Source of the DNA: Deltaproteobacteria bacterium
GTDB taxonomy: Bacteria; Myxococcota_A; UBA9160; UBA4427
Length of the DNA stretch: 64,000 nt
Assembly: GCA_002691205.1 (NCBI GenBank)
Contig: NZHD01000098.1
Location: 1 to 64,000 of the forward strand
Direction: 5' to 3'
Shown here piece after piece: positions 43,997 to 53,199 of the stretch. The position numbers were made by a program, and so were the translations under genes. How positions within the stretch are numbered: position 1 is the first letter of the stretch; every line of letters begins with the position of its first letter. The notes under the pieces are model-generated. The model had not been told where the DNA came from. It saw only the letters and a program-made list of their open reading frames with translations, and ran no database searches.

Positions 43997-45385
43997 TTAC
44001 TCCTCGATGGAATAACCAATCGCGCGGAGCTGCTTGAGGTGCATCTCGTCAATTTCGACTTGAGGCGCTCCACCTTCCCAGACAGGTTTTCGCGCGAGAT
44101 GCTCTTCAGCGATGTGCTTTAATTTTTCTAAATTTTCCGGATCAATTTCGGCAATGTTTGTTTGTTCTAACGGATCTAACTCAACGTTATACAGCAGATC
44201 ACTTTCGGGAGCGGTCGGATCGTGAACAAGTCGAAGCGGACCATCGCGCACAGCGATCACCATTCTTGATTCTTCTTCTATCCGTCCCCAGTTTCGATCC
44301 AGCTGCGCAAATCCGGTGTCCTGCATCGGAGCGACTTGCCCGACTGTCAGCAGGGGAACTTGCGAGGTTCCATCCACTGCACCTTCATTTGAGCTGGCTA
44401 AGCCTAACATGTCGAGAACCGTAGGCCACACATCTACATTTTCCGTCTGAGCCTGGACGACACCCGCGGGATCCAGCTTGAATGGGAAACTAATGATAAA
44501 AGGAGTCAGAACGACTTCCGCGTGAACATCTCGTCCATGCCCCTCCGCGCCGTTCTCCCCGAAAGCTTCCCCATGATCGGAAACGACCACAATCAGGGTC
44601 CGATCCTCTAGCCCCAATTCATAAAGTTCCCGCAAAATATTCCCAAGTTGCCGATCCGTCCAGAGAATTGAATTGTCGTATGCGTCCGAATAGGTGCTTC
44701 CAAAAATCGCCGTCTCCTCGGTTGAAATGTACTGATGCACATCCATAAAGTGGAGATAAAGAAACCAACGTTGGTCCGAGTGGGTGCGAATAAACTCAGT
44801 TGCAGAAAAAGCAAGATCCACGTCCGTCCCTTCGATCCGGCCTGCTCTCGCTTCGGTCCGAAGTTTCGCGGGTGCTTGGTTCAGGGCTGGACTCAAATAA
44901 ATGTCAAAGCCCTGTGAAAATCCAAAATTCGGCGCCACCCAACCGTTTCTCCAAATTCCTGCCGTTAAGTACCCAGCGTCTCCGAGGATTTCCGCCGGCG
45001 TATACGCTTCTTCCGTGAGAGCGTCTTTATGACGAAGAACATCGGTGCGAACTGGGTAAAGACCCGTCCACAAAGAGGCCATTGAAGCCTTCGTCCAAGA
45101 AGACTGAGCCCTGTGATTGGCGAAACGGACTCCTGTTCCAGCTAAATAGTCGAGAACAGGGCTCGTTTCACGCTCGTACCCATAACTGCTTAAGCGGTCC
45201 GAGCGAAGAGTATCAATCACCACAAAAAGAATATTGAGATCTTCTCGCTCGGCCAGAGAAGTGATGTCTTGAAGAGTTCCCTCGGGCCTCTTGTCGACGA
45301 ACTCATCCTCACACCCCATCGAAAGCAGGGCCACTCCACACAGGCACAAAATCACCCACATTTGAGACCGAACAATGACCGTCAT
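43997..45385 (-). CDS. Sulfatase/phosphodiesterase-superfamily lipoprotein with Thr at the nucleophile position
   Basis: A 462-residue lipoprotein (L-L-S-M-G-C, Cys25). Motifs of the alkaline-phosphatase superfamily are N-I-L-F-V-V-I-D-T-L-R-S-D (Asp58 as metal ligand), S-S-W-T-K-A-S-M-A-S-L (95-105) and S-D-H-G-E-A-F plus H-G-R-D-V-H. The nucleophile position is Thr98, not the Cys or Ser that sulfatase-maturing enzymes convert to formylglycine, so this may be a phosphodiesterase or phosphotransferase rather than a sulfatase. Its ATG overlaps the preceding stop (ATGA) and has GAGGAGG upstream, showing tight coupling. It is 22 bases before the TonB receptor gene. Confidence 0.82.
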   Translation of the reverse strand: MTVIVRSQMWVILCLCGVALLSMGCEDEFVDKRPEGTLQDITSLAEREDLNILFVVIDTLRSDRLSSYGYERETSPVLDYLAGTGVRFANHRAQSSWTKASMASLWTGLYPVRTDVLRHKDALTEEAYTPAEILGDAGYLTAGIWRNGWVAPNFGFSQGFDIYLSPALNQAPAKLRTEARAGRIEGTDVDLAFSATEFIRTHSDQRWFLYLHFMDVHQYISTEETAIFGSTYSDAYDNSILWTDRQLGNILRELYELGLEDRTLIVVVSDHGEAFGENGAEGHGRDVHAEVVLTPFIISFPFKLDPAGVVQAQTENVDVWPTVLDMLGLASSNEGAVDGTSQVPLLTVGQVAPMQDTGFAQLDRNWGRIEEESRMVIAVRDGPLRLVHDPTAPESDLLYNVELDPLEQTNIAEIDPENLEKLKHIAEEHLARKPVWEGGAPQVEIDEMHLKQLRAIGYSIEE

Positions 45386-47868
45386 TGAGTCACCTCCTCT
45401 TCATTTAGATTTTCCGGAGCTGGACCCAGTGCATCCAAACGCTGGCGAGCCAGACCAGCCTCATCAAACTCACCCATCTCCAAAGCCCGTTCGTAGGCGA
45501 GCCTGGCACGATCCGTCCGGTCACGTTCCTCAAACACCGTCCCCAAGTAGTAGTGTGGCTCCGGACGCATCGGCCCAAAGCGAACGGCCTCAATCAGCGC
45601 CAATTCGGCTTCCGACATCTCTCCGCGGGCCATTCGGACCCGCCCCAAGACCTCCCATGAAAACGATGGATCCTCAAAGCCGAATTCGCTTCCAAGCCGG
45701 GCCCGCATAAGGGTTCGTGAGCCGAATTCGCCTTCTTCAAGATCAACTCGGGCCAGTTGGGTCGCGGTGTCTCCGTACCACGGGAACTTTTCGGCATGCT
45801 CCCCGAGGCGAACGATGGCTTCCTCTTTTTGCCCCGCGTCTAACAACGTTTTGGCGGCATCAAAGCCATAAACAGGGTCCGTTGGGTCCAGCCTGGCCGA
45901 GGCATCAAGCGCGTTGACGAGAGCCTCTGTCTCCGCTGTTCTCGACAAGTAATTGGCCAAGCTGCCTTGGGCTCGGGGAAGATCCGGCGCGGCTTCCGCC
46001 GCTTCGAGAAGCAGAGCCCCTCCCTGCTCCTCGGTTTCAGGTGAATCCAAATAGAATTCGCCCAAGGTAATTTTCAGTTCGACAGATTCAGGGGCACCGC
46101 GTAAAGCCGCTTCAATCCGATCCCTAGAAGACTCTGCGTCTCCCTGCGCACGCGTCAGCCTGGACCAAAACAAGAGAGCCTGGGCATTCTCCGGAGCATC
46201 TAAAGACTCCACCGATTCCAGGTAAGCCAAAGCGGCCTCCGCCCCCTGCAAAGCGTTTAAACCATGGGCGTAATCGGCCACAGCCATTCCCCGACTTGAG
46301 GGGTCATCCATTTTGAGCATCTCGTCGCGTACGTACTCGATTGATGGCAAAGAGCCCAACTCGAGACTGAGTTGAGACAACATATGAAGGATATCCCTGG
46401 CTCTTTCCTTATCGGTCACATTGCGCAAGTAATAATACAACGTGTCGTAAGCGGCTCTGGGCAAGCGCTGGTACACCTGCAGCCGAGCCAAAATAAGGCC
46501 CGAATCGGAGGCGTCTGCATCGGCTCGAAGTGAATCCATATAGTGATTCATCGCCACATCGAACTCACCGATTTGAAGGGCGGCCTCTGCGGCCAGATAG
46601 CGTGCCCCGGCGTTAGAGGACCAAGAGCGAAAGGCTTCCTCGTAATCTGCGAGTGCCCCTCGAGCGTCTCCCTCGACTAATTTGAGCCGGGCTTGAAGCA
46701 GCAGGACGAACGTTGGCTCCTCAATGCTCTTCATTAGCCGACGGACCCGATCAAAATCGCCCGTCTGAATCAAAATATCGGCATACTGAAATAAACCCTC
46801 TTGAGGGATTAATCCATAATCAAAGTTTTCCTCGTCTTCACCGGCCAACTGCAAGCGAATGGCGTGCCCAAGGGCGTCCGCAGTGGCTGCCATATCGTCT
46901 ACGCGTAGATAATAATCGGCCAACTCAAGCCAAGGTTGAGGCGCATCCATCCTCTCTGCAGCCCCTCGCAAAACCTGCTCGGCTCGTTCCATCTCCCCGT
47001 GACTTTCTAGATCAAGGGCCCACAGGACCTGAAGGCGAAGTCGAGGTTGACCGAGTTTAGAAGAGGCCTGCTCTTCGATCACCTCCGAAGCGCGCTCCGC
47101 CTGACCGCTCTCAATGAGCATCTCCACCATGGGCATCAGCAAGTCAGCTTCAGCTGGATACTTGACCAAGCACGCCTCAAACATCGCTTGCGCCTCGTCT
47201 TGCTCTCCGTACTTCGACATGAAGCGGGCCTCCGCACCACAAAAGCGGGCCTTCGTGTTCGTGGCGAAATCACCTTCGTCCCCCTCCAAGTAATCGCGCA
47301 GCGCCGCAACCGCGTCAGAAGCCTCTGCCGTTCGGTCAAGATCAATCAGAACGTTGATCCGCTGTTCTAGAAAACGAGGATTCTGAGGCGATAACTCGAT
47401 TAATCGCTCCGTGTCAGCCAAGGCCTCCTCATAATCAAGAATCGCCGAATAGGCCCTGGCCCTCAAACTAAGAAGGTAGATATTATCGGGTTCGGCTTGA
47501 ATGAGCTCCGTCACAAGATCGAGGCCCTCTTGAGAGGCTCCCCCGGTCACCAAAGCCTCCGCCAACATGGCGCCCGAATCGCTCCGATCCCCCTCGGCCA
47601 AATACGATCGACGCAACGGCCAAACCGCTAGACTCGGCTGTCCATTCCTGAGAAGAGCCGTGCCATAGACCTCATTCAGATCGGGATCCGCTGGATTGGA
47701 CTCGATCTCAGGCCTCAAGAGGTCCACCGCCTCCTCCCAACGACCTTGGTTCATCAGACCTATGGCCCTTTGAATAGGGGGCTTCTGACACCCCACCGTA
47801 ATGATCTGAATCGCAAAGATCAGCAAGATCAATGTTTTTGCTCGGTTTTTCTGAAATAAGCGGCTCAA
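45382..47868 (-). CDS. Large TPR lipoprotein, first gene of the exported operon
   Basis: An 828-residue lipoprotein with I-I-T-V-G-C (Cys27), starting at TTG 47868 after a G-rich site. The whole mature protein is built of TPR-type repeats, for example A-I-G-L-M-N-Q-G-R-W-E-E-A-V-D, Y-E-E-A-L-A-D-T-E-R-L-I-E-L-S-P and A-R-L-A-Y-E-R-A-L-E-M-G near the end. Long TPR lipoproteins of this size occur next to exosortase/PEP-CTERM loci (PrsT-like), but there is no XrtA gene here. It may organise the other exported products of the operon. It is divergent from the PEP-CTERM gene. Confidence 0.78.
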   Translation of the reverse strand: MSRLFQKNRAKTLILLIFAIQIITVGCQKPPIQRAIGLMNQGRWEEAVDLLRPEIESNPADPDLNEVYGTALLRNGQPSLAVWPLRRSYLAEGDRSDSGAMLAEALVTGGASQEGLDLVTELIQAEPDNIYLLSLRARAYSAILDYEEALADTERLIELSPQNPRFLEQRINVLIDLDRTAEASDAVAALRDYLEGDEGDFATNTKARFCGAEARFMSKYGEQDEAQAMFEACLVKYPAEADLLMPMVEMLIESGQAERASEVIEEQASSKLGQPRLRLQVLWALDLESHGEMERAEQVLRGAAERMDAPQPWLELADYYLRVDDMAATADALGHAIRLQLAGEDEENFDYGLIPQEGLFQYADILIQTGDFDRVRRLMKSIEEPTFVLLLQARLKLVEGDARGALADYEEAFRSWSSNAGARYLAAEAALQIGEFDVAMNHYMDSLRADADASDSGLILARLQVYQRLPRAAYDTLYYYLRNVTDKERARDILHMLSQLSLELGSLPSIEYVRDEMLKMDDPSSRGMAVADYAHGLNALQGAEAALAYLESVESLDAPENAQALLFWSRLTRAQGDAESSRDRIEAALRGAPESVELKITLGEFYLDSPETEEQGGALLLEAAEAAPDLPRAQGSLANYLSRTAETEALVNALDASARLDPTDPVYGFDAAKTLLDAGQKEEAIVRLGEHAEKFPWYGDTATQLARVDLEEGEFGSRTLMRARLGSEFGFEDPSFSWEVLGRVRMARGEMSEAELALIEAVRFGPMRPEPHYYLGTVFEERDRTDRARLAYERALEMGEFDEAGLARQRLDALGPAPENLNEEEVTQ

Positions 47869-48202
47869 CGTCTCACCCCCAGGGGAAAATAACCTTTTTT
47901 GATTGACTCTAGGTCACTGTTCGGCACACAATGGCCGAAATACGTCAGGTAATGACTGACTGAAAGTTTTTATATCGCGGTACAGATGATCCGAAAACAG
48001 TTTTGGCGGTTTCGAATCCATCGGCACATAGCCAAAGCTTGACCCGAAAAGGGTAGTTAGGAAAGGCCCAAACGGGCCATTCAGGAAAAAAAGCTGTCGG
48101 TCAAATCAGGACCCAACAGCGGAAACAAAGCGCCAAAAAATCTGAATTCACGAATCAAAACAAAAGTAACAACTTCAACAAAGAAACAAGGAGAATGTGA
48201 TT
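47869..48202. promoter_or_regulatory. Divergent region with inverted repeats and a structured leader
   Basis: This 334-base stretch holds no gene. It contains a TTCGGC/GCCGAA inverted repeat (47920-47925 and 47934-47939), GTCAG/CTGAC (47944-47948 and 47956-47960), then two stem-loops, ACCC-GAAAA-GGGT (48042-48054) and GGCCC-AAAC-GGGCC (48065-48078), and an A-rich stretch before the PEP-CTERM gene. The first two may be operators for the divergent promoters; the stem-loops would be in the PEP-CTERM mRNA leader. I tested the region by eye for the sigma-54 GG-N10-GC pattern and for cyclic-di-GMP-I riboswitch landmarks and found neither. Confidence 0.45.
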
Positions 48203-49543
48203 ATGGCAAGATCCCAAAAATTAATGCTTCAAATGGCCATCATGCTCGTGGCCGTCGCTGTCGCGACGCCCGCATTAGCGGGTGTTGTGATGTTCAAGGG
48301 CAAGCTAAGGACGGGCTTTGGTAATACCACCAACGGTGATATCTCCAATAACGCGTTGCCTGTTTGTGCTCCTCTTAACGGTAACGTTTACGGACCCAAC
48401 AGCTTCGGAACCCTGGAAGTTCAGGGCTTTGCGGACCAAGGCACCGGGGCCAACCCAACCCTCGCTTTTGATGGCTTTCGCCCCCTCTTGGATACGGCAG
48501 CCGGTACGAACAAAATCGGCTTCGCGGGTGGTAATGGCGGTGCGTTCCCGCGCTACCGCCAAAGCTGCTTGGTGTTCTTTCCCCCATTCATCAACCCTCG
48601 TTTGCGTAGTCGAACGCAATTTGGTGGTGCCGGTTTCCCGGGCGCGGGTGGACATCTCGGCCTCGGAGAAGGTTTCTCCCGACCACATAGCGAAGGTGGT
48701 TTCTTGAACTCCACAGCGGCCTCGGCTCAGCAGACCGTTCCTTTCTACGGAACAGGCACGGCCAACAAGGGTACCCAGAGAGCCACAAAGGGTGTCCGCG
48801 GCTACGGTGGCGGCTTGCCACAGATGACCAAGGGACCTGCCATTTGGGCAGCGGCGACAGCATGGGACCAGGCCGGCCCCATCAACAGTATCCAATCCGG
48901 TCCAGGCGTTAACCTGGGTCTCAATCTCGCAACGGTAAACGGTGCCGGTGATCCACTCGCAACGTACGGGGTTGTTTCATATGTGAACGGCTACCTGCCC
49001 ACAGGCCCAAATGCACTGGGTGGCGAAGGCGGAACGTTCCGCACCGCGGCTGATCCAGAGCGCTTGAAGCAGTTCGGTCGACAGTCCTCACACACAGCCT
49101 CCGGAGCAAACAGGTATGCGTTTCGCACCCCAGGAACCGCCTCGGGCGCAAGTGGCGTAGTCAAGACTCTGGGAGGAGGCCTTCCAGCTCTCTCCTCAGT
49201 CCAAATTCGGATCGCTGCAAATGTCTTTACCACAGGCATGGTTCAGCATCAGGACGCCATCGGTGACTACACCACCACACGTAACGCGACGGGCTCTGAT
49301 GTCACTGGTCTGACTGGCCAGCCTTCAGGAACCACCCGACAGCTCCAGGTTGTCACGCCCTGGTCTGCCGCCATCGGTGGAACGACCGGTTACGGTATTT
49401 TCCCACTCACACTCGGCTTCGGGGGAGTCTCCATCCTCGACGTCGATATCATCCCTATGCCTGAGCCGGGAGCTTTGCTCTCCCTCGGTGCCGGTGCTCT
49501 TGCATTGGTCGGGATGGCCCGAGTGCGAGGACGCCGAAACTAA
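48203..49543 (+). CDS. PEP-CTERM sorting-domain surface protein
   Basis: A 446-residue exported protein. ATG 48203 is nine bases after AAGGAG; an in-frame GTG at 48197 is too close. The signal peptide ends near T-P-A-L-A-G. The mature part is rich in Gly, Asn, Thr and Ala and shows no catalytic motif. The C terminus has M-P-E-P-G (419-423), a hydrophobic segment and R-V-R-G-R-R-N: the PEP-CTERM signal cut by an exosortase and linked to exopolysaccharide or the envelope. No exosortase gene is in the window. It is divergent from the five-gene operon and ends in a strong terminator, so it is probably well expressed. Confidence 0.85.
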   Translation: MARSQKLMLQMAIMLVAVAVATPALAGVVMFKGKLRTGFGNTTNGDISNNALPVCAPLNGNVYGPNSFGTLEVQGFADQGTGANPTLAFDGFRPLLDTAAGTNKIGFAGGNGGAFPRYRQSCLVFFPPFINPRLRSRTQFGGAGFPGAGGHLGLGEGFSRPHSEGGFLNSTAASAQQTVPFYGTGTANKGTQRATKGVRGYGGGLPQMTKGPAIWAAATAWDQAGPINSIQSGPGVNLGLNLATVNGAGDPLATYGVVSYVNGYLPTGPNALGGEGGTFRTAADPERLKQFGRQSSHTASGANRYAFRTPGTASGASGVVKTLGGGLPALSSVQIRIAANVFTTGMVQHQDAIGDYTTTRNATGSDVTGLTGQPSGTTRQLQVVTPWSAAIGGTTGYGIFPLTLGFGGVSILDVDIIPMPEPGALLSLGAGALALVGMARVRGRRN

Positions 49544-49575
49544 TCGGATCGTCAACGTATTCGTAGCCTAGACGA

Positions 49576-49612
49576 GGGCGGCAGGTCTTATGACCTGTCG
49601 CCCTTTTCTTTT
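49576..49612 (+). terminator. Intrinsic terminator of the PEP-CTERM gene
   Basis: GGGCGGCAGGTC (49576-49587) pairs with GACCTGTCGCCC (49592-49603) around the TTAT loop, with one G-T pair, and is followed by TTTTCTTTT. This is a textbook Rho-independent terminator, the clearest in the window. It lies 32 bases after the stop codon. Confidence 0.9.
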
Positions 49613-49694
49613 CGAACCTGCAGCTCTTTTCGAAACACGATCGAAGAACCGGGGCGAATCGATAAAAGCGCTACGCCCTCTCCTAAACACACGC

Positions 49695-50507
49695 TCACTC
49701 AACATGTCCAGTCCAAGACGAATTCCAATTTTTCTGATTTGGAGCTTCCACATTGAAAACCTGGCCATTGGAATCTTCAAAAACAAAGATAGCTGGGTCT
49801 TGATCTGTTCCGTTGCGCTGAGAAGCGCGGTGCAAATCCGACATATCGTCAAGATTAAAAATCGGACTGCAATTCCCCTGCAGATCACACCAGGAAAGCA
49901 ATCGATCTCCCTGCTGAAGACCCAACTCCGCAGCCATCGAGTCCCCCTCGACCGTGCCCAATCGAACGGTCGTCGCTTTTTCAGCCCCATAAAGCGCGGC
50001 CTCATATTCTTCGATGGAAACGTCCTCGAAAAAATCATTGAGAATCGCGCGATCGGCGGCCCGCATTTCACTAAAAGCCAAAGGGCCCAGTTCTTCCTTA
50101 ATCTGAGCCCGTTCGATTCGCATTTTCTCTTCAACCGCCTCCCAAAGCTTTTGAATTCTCTCCGCCTCGTACGAATTGTGCCCCAGACTCGCGATCCTTG
50201 AGATCGAACGGTCCCTCTTTTCTTTCGCTTTTTTCTTCAAACGCTCGCGACGGGCCTCTTTCCGCTTTAAATCATCCAAAGAAGGCGTCTTGACTAAGGG
50301 CTCAGCCTGAGTCCTCTTTTGAGGGGGTGGGCTAACGGCCTCTAAGGAAGCGACCTCCTTAGGCTCAACAGGCACTGATTGCACCTTCGCCCTCGATGAG
50401 TCATCACCCGGACCTCCAAAAAAAATACCCACAAGAGCAATGACTAGAACCAGGCCCAATACGAAAGCGATTCGAAGTGGACTTTGAGATCTATTTTCTT
50501 GGCTCAC
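49695..50507 (-). CDS. Membrane-anchored coiled-coil protein with C-terminal PDZ domain
   Basis: A 270-residue protein starting at GTG 50507, which has GGGAGGA seven bases upstream; the frame continues to TTG 50522. A membrane anchor lies at about residues 14-33, followed by a Pro-rich linker, a strongly charged coiled coil (K-R-K-E-A-R-R-E-R-L-K-K-K) and a PDZ-like domain from about 170 with G-D-S-M-A-A-E-L-G-L-Q-Q-G-D. The layout is like GspC of type II secretion, which also has an anchor and a PDZ domain. A paralogue lies at 60373-61212. The link to the nearby secretin is inference. Confidence 0.7.
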   Translation of the reverse strand: MSQENRSQSPLRIAFVLGLVLVIALVGIFFGGPGDDSSRAKVQSVPVEPKEVASLEAVSPPPQKRTQAEPLVKTPSLDDLKRKEARRERLKKKAKEKRDRSISRIASLGHNSYEAERIQKLWEAVEEKMRIERAQIKEELGPLAFSEMRAADRAILNDFFEDVSIEEYEAALYGAEKATTVRLGTVEGDSMAAELGLQQGDRLLSWCDLQGNCSPIFNLDDMSDLHRASQRNGTDQDPAIFVFEDSNGQVFNVEAPNQKNWNSSWTGHVE

Positions 50508-50731
50508 GACTTTTCCTCCCAAACAATTCTGACCGACGTATCTTAGATAGGTCGGAAAACTATGGAAATAAACTCATCTGATTTTTCTCCCACGGGGAGT
50601 CTGTTTCTCCGCTCAATAAGAGTCACCTCGTATGAAGAACTCGTTCCGTAAAACCCCCTCACTGAACCGCTTCAATAGGCGCTAGTGTTGGCTTTTCGAA
50701 ATCAGAAAGTGACCGAAATGCCAGGGTTTTG

Positions 50732-53194
50732 ATGATGGGCTCGAACAATTCAAGTTTTTACCAATCCAAAAGCCCCAAAGCCACCGGGGAATTCGCCCCA
50801 CCCCATTCTCTGACCCTCTCTGAACACCGCATTCTCATCGTCATCGCGCTGATCGGATTGGCTCTCAGAATCGTTTACCTATGGGGTCAGTCCCGCAATA
50901 ACCCTCTCTTCTTACTCCCGAAGGTCGACGCGTATTGGCACCACGAATGGGCTCAGCAAATTGCCTCGGGGGCCGGCATGTCTCCGGAGCCCTACTACAG
51001 GGCTCCCCTCTACTATTACCTTCTGGGCGCACTCTACGCCTGGGTCGGTCCCAGCGTTCTGTGGGGGCGACTCCTCGGTTGTTTATTTGGGAGCCTCACA
51101 ACGTATCTCATCAGTCGGCTGGGGGTCCAAATCGGAGGATTCCGACTCGGCGCCCTCGCCGGCCTCTTCGCCGCTTTCTATTGGCCCGCCATCTATTTTG
51201 ACGCTGAACTTCTCACGGTCTCCCTGGAGTGCATGCTCGCAGTCGCCCTCCTGGTGACTCTCATCCGAACCCAAGCCGAGCCTAAACCCCTTCTCTATCT
51301 CACGACCGGACTCATCTGGGGCCTCGCTTCGATCACGCGCCCAAATTTTCTGGCCCTGGCCCCTCTTGTTTTCATCTGGATTTTCGTTTCTGGGAAACCC
51401 GGCCTTTCCACCGCACGCAAATGTCTCCATCTGGGCCTCGTGACTGTGGGTCTTCTTCTCGCCGTCCTCCCGGTGACGGCTCGTAATCTTCGGTTCGGAG
51501 GAGAGCCCATCCTCATTACCTACAGCAGTGGCGTCAATCTCTTTATCGGAAATAACCCAGATTCGGGGGGCATCAGTCCCGTCGTTCCCGGCACCCGGCG
51601 CTCGCTGGAAGGCGGGTACAAAGACGCTCGAAGAATCCCCCAAGCCGAGCTGGGCCGCGCCCTCTCCTCTCAGGAAATCTCTGACTACTGGTCTGGACGA
51701 GCTCTGCAATGGATCACGGACCATCCACTCGATTGGGCGAAACATACGATCTACAAGGCGCGACTCTTTTTCAGCCCCGTCGAACTGCCGAACAATCAAC
51801 CGATTTGGTTCTTTGCCTCGTTGTCGGAAATATCCGCCATCTTTTGGCTTGGATTCCCACCCATCGCGAGTCTCGCACTCGCTTCATGCGTTTTCCTCTT
51901 TCCCCGATGGCGCAAATGGTACTTGCTCTGGGGATACTTCTTGATCTACATGGCCAGCATTGTCATCTTTTTTGTGAACGCTCGGTACAGACTGCCCGTG
52001 TATCCAATTCTTATTCTGGCTGCAGCGGCAGGCCTCATCGAAATCGCCCGTCAGATTAAAAAACGGAATGTAAAAGGGATCGCCGGCTACCTCTCAGTAC
52101 TGCTTTTCGCCAGTCTTTTTATCTCAACCAATCCTCCCTTTGAGAGAGAAGCCTTTGCGGCCGGGGGGGAAGGTGAGGGATACGGAATTCTTGGGAAACA
52201 CTATGCGGCCCTTGAACCGAACCCTCCCCATGCTCAAGAGAAAGCCTTGCGTCATTTTAAACAAGCCGTTCAACTCAAACCCAGCAGCCCCAATCTTCGC
52301 CTCTCGCTCGCGGCGCAGTACGTCAAAACAAAGCGCCTCTCTGAGGCCCAAAATACATATCAGGGAGCCCTACGTTCATTTCCCGAGGTCGCCGAAGTCC
52401 ACTTCCAATATGGGCGTTTTCTATCAAAGCAAGGGCGAACCCCCGAGGCCATAGAAGAAATGAGAACCGCGGCTCGGCTCCAACCCGCCTTCGCGGAAGT
52501 CCATCAAGCCCTTGGCTGTCAGCTGGGTTCTACAGGCCACACCCACGACGCCATAAAGCATCTCGTTACATCTCTATCTCTCTCCCCTCAACTGCTCGAG
52601 GCCAAGCTCTGCCTCGCGCAACTTCATCGGGGAGAAAAGAGATACTCCATTTCAGAAAATCTATACCAACAGGTTCTCCAGATCGAAGAAGTTAATATTC
52701 GTGCTCTCGTTGGGCTCGGGGACCTCGAGCTCCTGAAAGACAAACCCAACCAAGCGATTCCCTTCTATCGCAGCGCTCTCGCCCAGAACAAAGCTCTGCC
52801 CTTCGTAAGTCAGAACCTCGCAAACGCTCTCGAAAAAATTGACGAACACGAACTCGCCCTTCAGGCTCTCGAGGCGGGAGTGTCCCAAAATCCAGATGAT
52901 TTTAGACTGAATGTCCAACTGGCCCGACTGCTCGCGACCAGCCCAAATCCTCGACTTCGTAATGGACCACGCGCGCTCAAGATCGCAAAAAAAGTGGCCG
53001 CTTCCCAGGCTCGACCGTCACTCGACGCCCTCGAAACACTTTCCGCTGCATATGCCGAACTGGGAAAGTGGAGTGAAGCCATTCGAACCGCCGAAGTCGC
53101 ACTCGAACTCGCGCGCAATCAAGGCGCTATTCCAAATGCGATCCGACTTAAAGAGCGTCTCAAACATTACCGGGCTCGGCTTGGTCAAGGCTGA
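50732..53194 (+). CDS. GT-C glycosyltransferase fused to TPR repeats
   Basis: An 820-residue protein (ATG 50732 with AGGG upstream). The first 480 residues have about eleven transmembrane helices and the GT39-like loop motif V-D-A-Y-W-H-H-E-W then Y-Y-R-A-P-L-Y-Y-Y. Residues 505-820 are soluble TPR repeats such as A-L-R-H-F-K-Q-A-V-Q-L-K-P-S-S-P. In eukaryotes, TMTC proteins combine a GT-C O-mannosyltransferase with TPRs that bind the protein acceptor, so a bacterial protein O-glycosyltransferase is a plausible reading. Its stop lies five bases from the convergent secretin stop. Confidence 0.78.
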   Translation: MMGSNNSSFYQSKSPKATGEFAPPHSLTLSEHRILIVIALIGLALRIVYLWGQSRNNPLFLLPKVDAYWHHEWAQQIASGAGMSPEPYYRAPLYYYLLGALYAWVGPSVLWGRLLGCLFGSLTTYLISRLGVQIGGFRLGALAGLFAAFYWPAIYFDAELLTVSLECMLAVALLVTLIRTQAEPKPLLYLTTGLIWGLASITRPNFLALAPLVFIWIFVSGKPGLSTARKCLHLGLVTVGLLLAVLPVTARNLRFGGEPILITYSSGVNLFIGNNPDSGGISPVVPGTRRSLEGGYKDARRIPQAELGRALSSQEISDYWSGRALQWITDHPLDWAKHTIYKARLFFSPVELPNNQPIWFFASLSEISAIFWLGFPPIASLALASCVFLFPRWRKWYLLWGYFLIYMASIVIFFVNARYRLPVYPILILAAAAGLIEIARQIKKRNVKGIAGYLSVLLFASLFISTNPPFEREAFAAGGEGEGYGILGKHYAALEPNPPHAQEKALRHFKQAVQLKPSSPNLRLSLAAQYVKTKRLSEAQNTYQGALRSFPEVAEVHFQYGRFLSKQGRTPEAIEEMRTAARLQPAFAEVHQALGCQLGSTGHTHDAIKHLVTSLSLSPQLLEAKLCLAQLHRGEKRYSISENLYQQVLQIEEVNIRALVGLGDLELLKDKPNQAIPFYRSALAQNKALPFVSQNLANALEKIDEHELALQALEAGVSQNPDDFRLNVQLARLLATSPNPRLRNGPRALKIAKKVAASQARPSLDALETLSAAYAELGKWSEAIRTAEVALELARNQGAIPNAIRLKERLKHYRARLGQG

Positions 53195-53199
53195 AGTGA

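Noticed and set aside
48001-48110. Cyclic-di-GMP-I riboswitch or sigma-54 promoter upstream of the PEP-CTERM gene
   Set aside because: The conserved GEMM core was not found, and the nearest GG and GC pairs are one or two bases off the required spacing.
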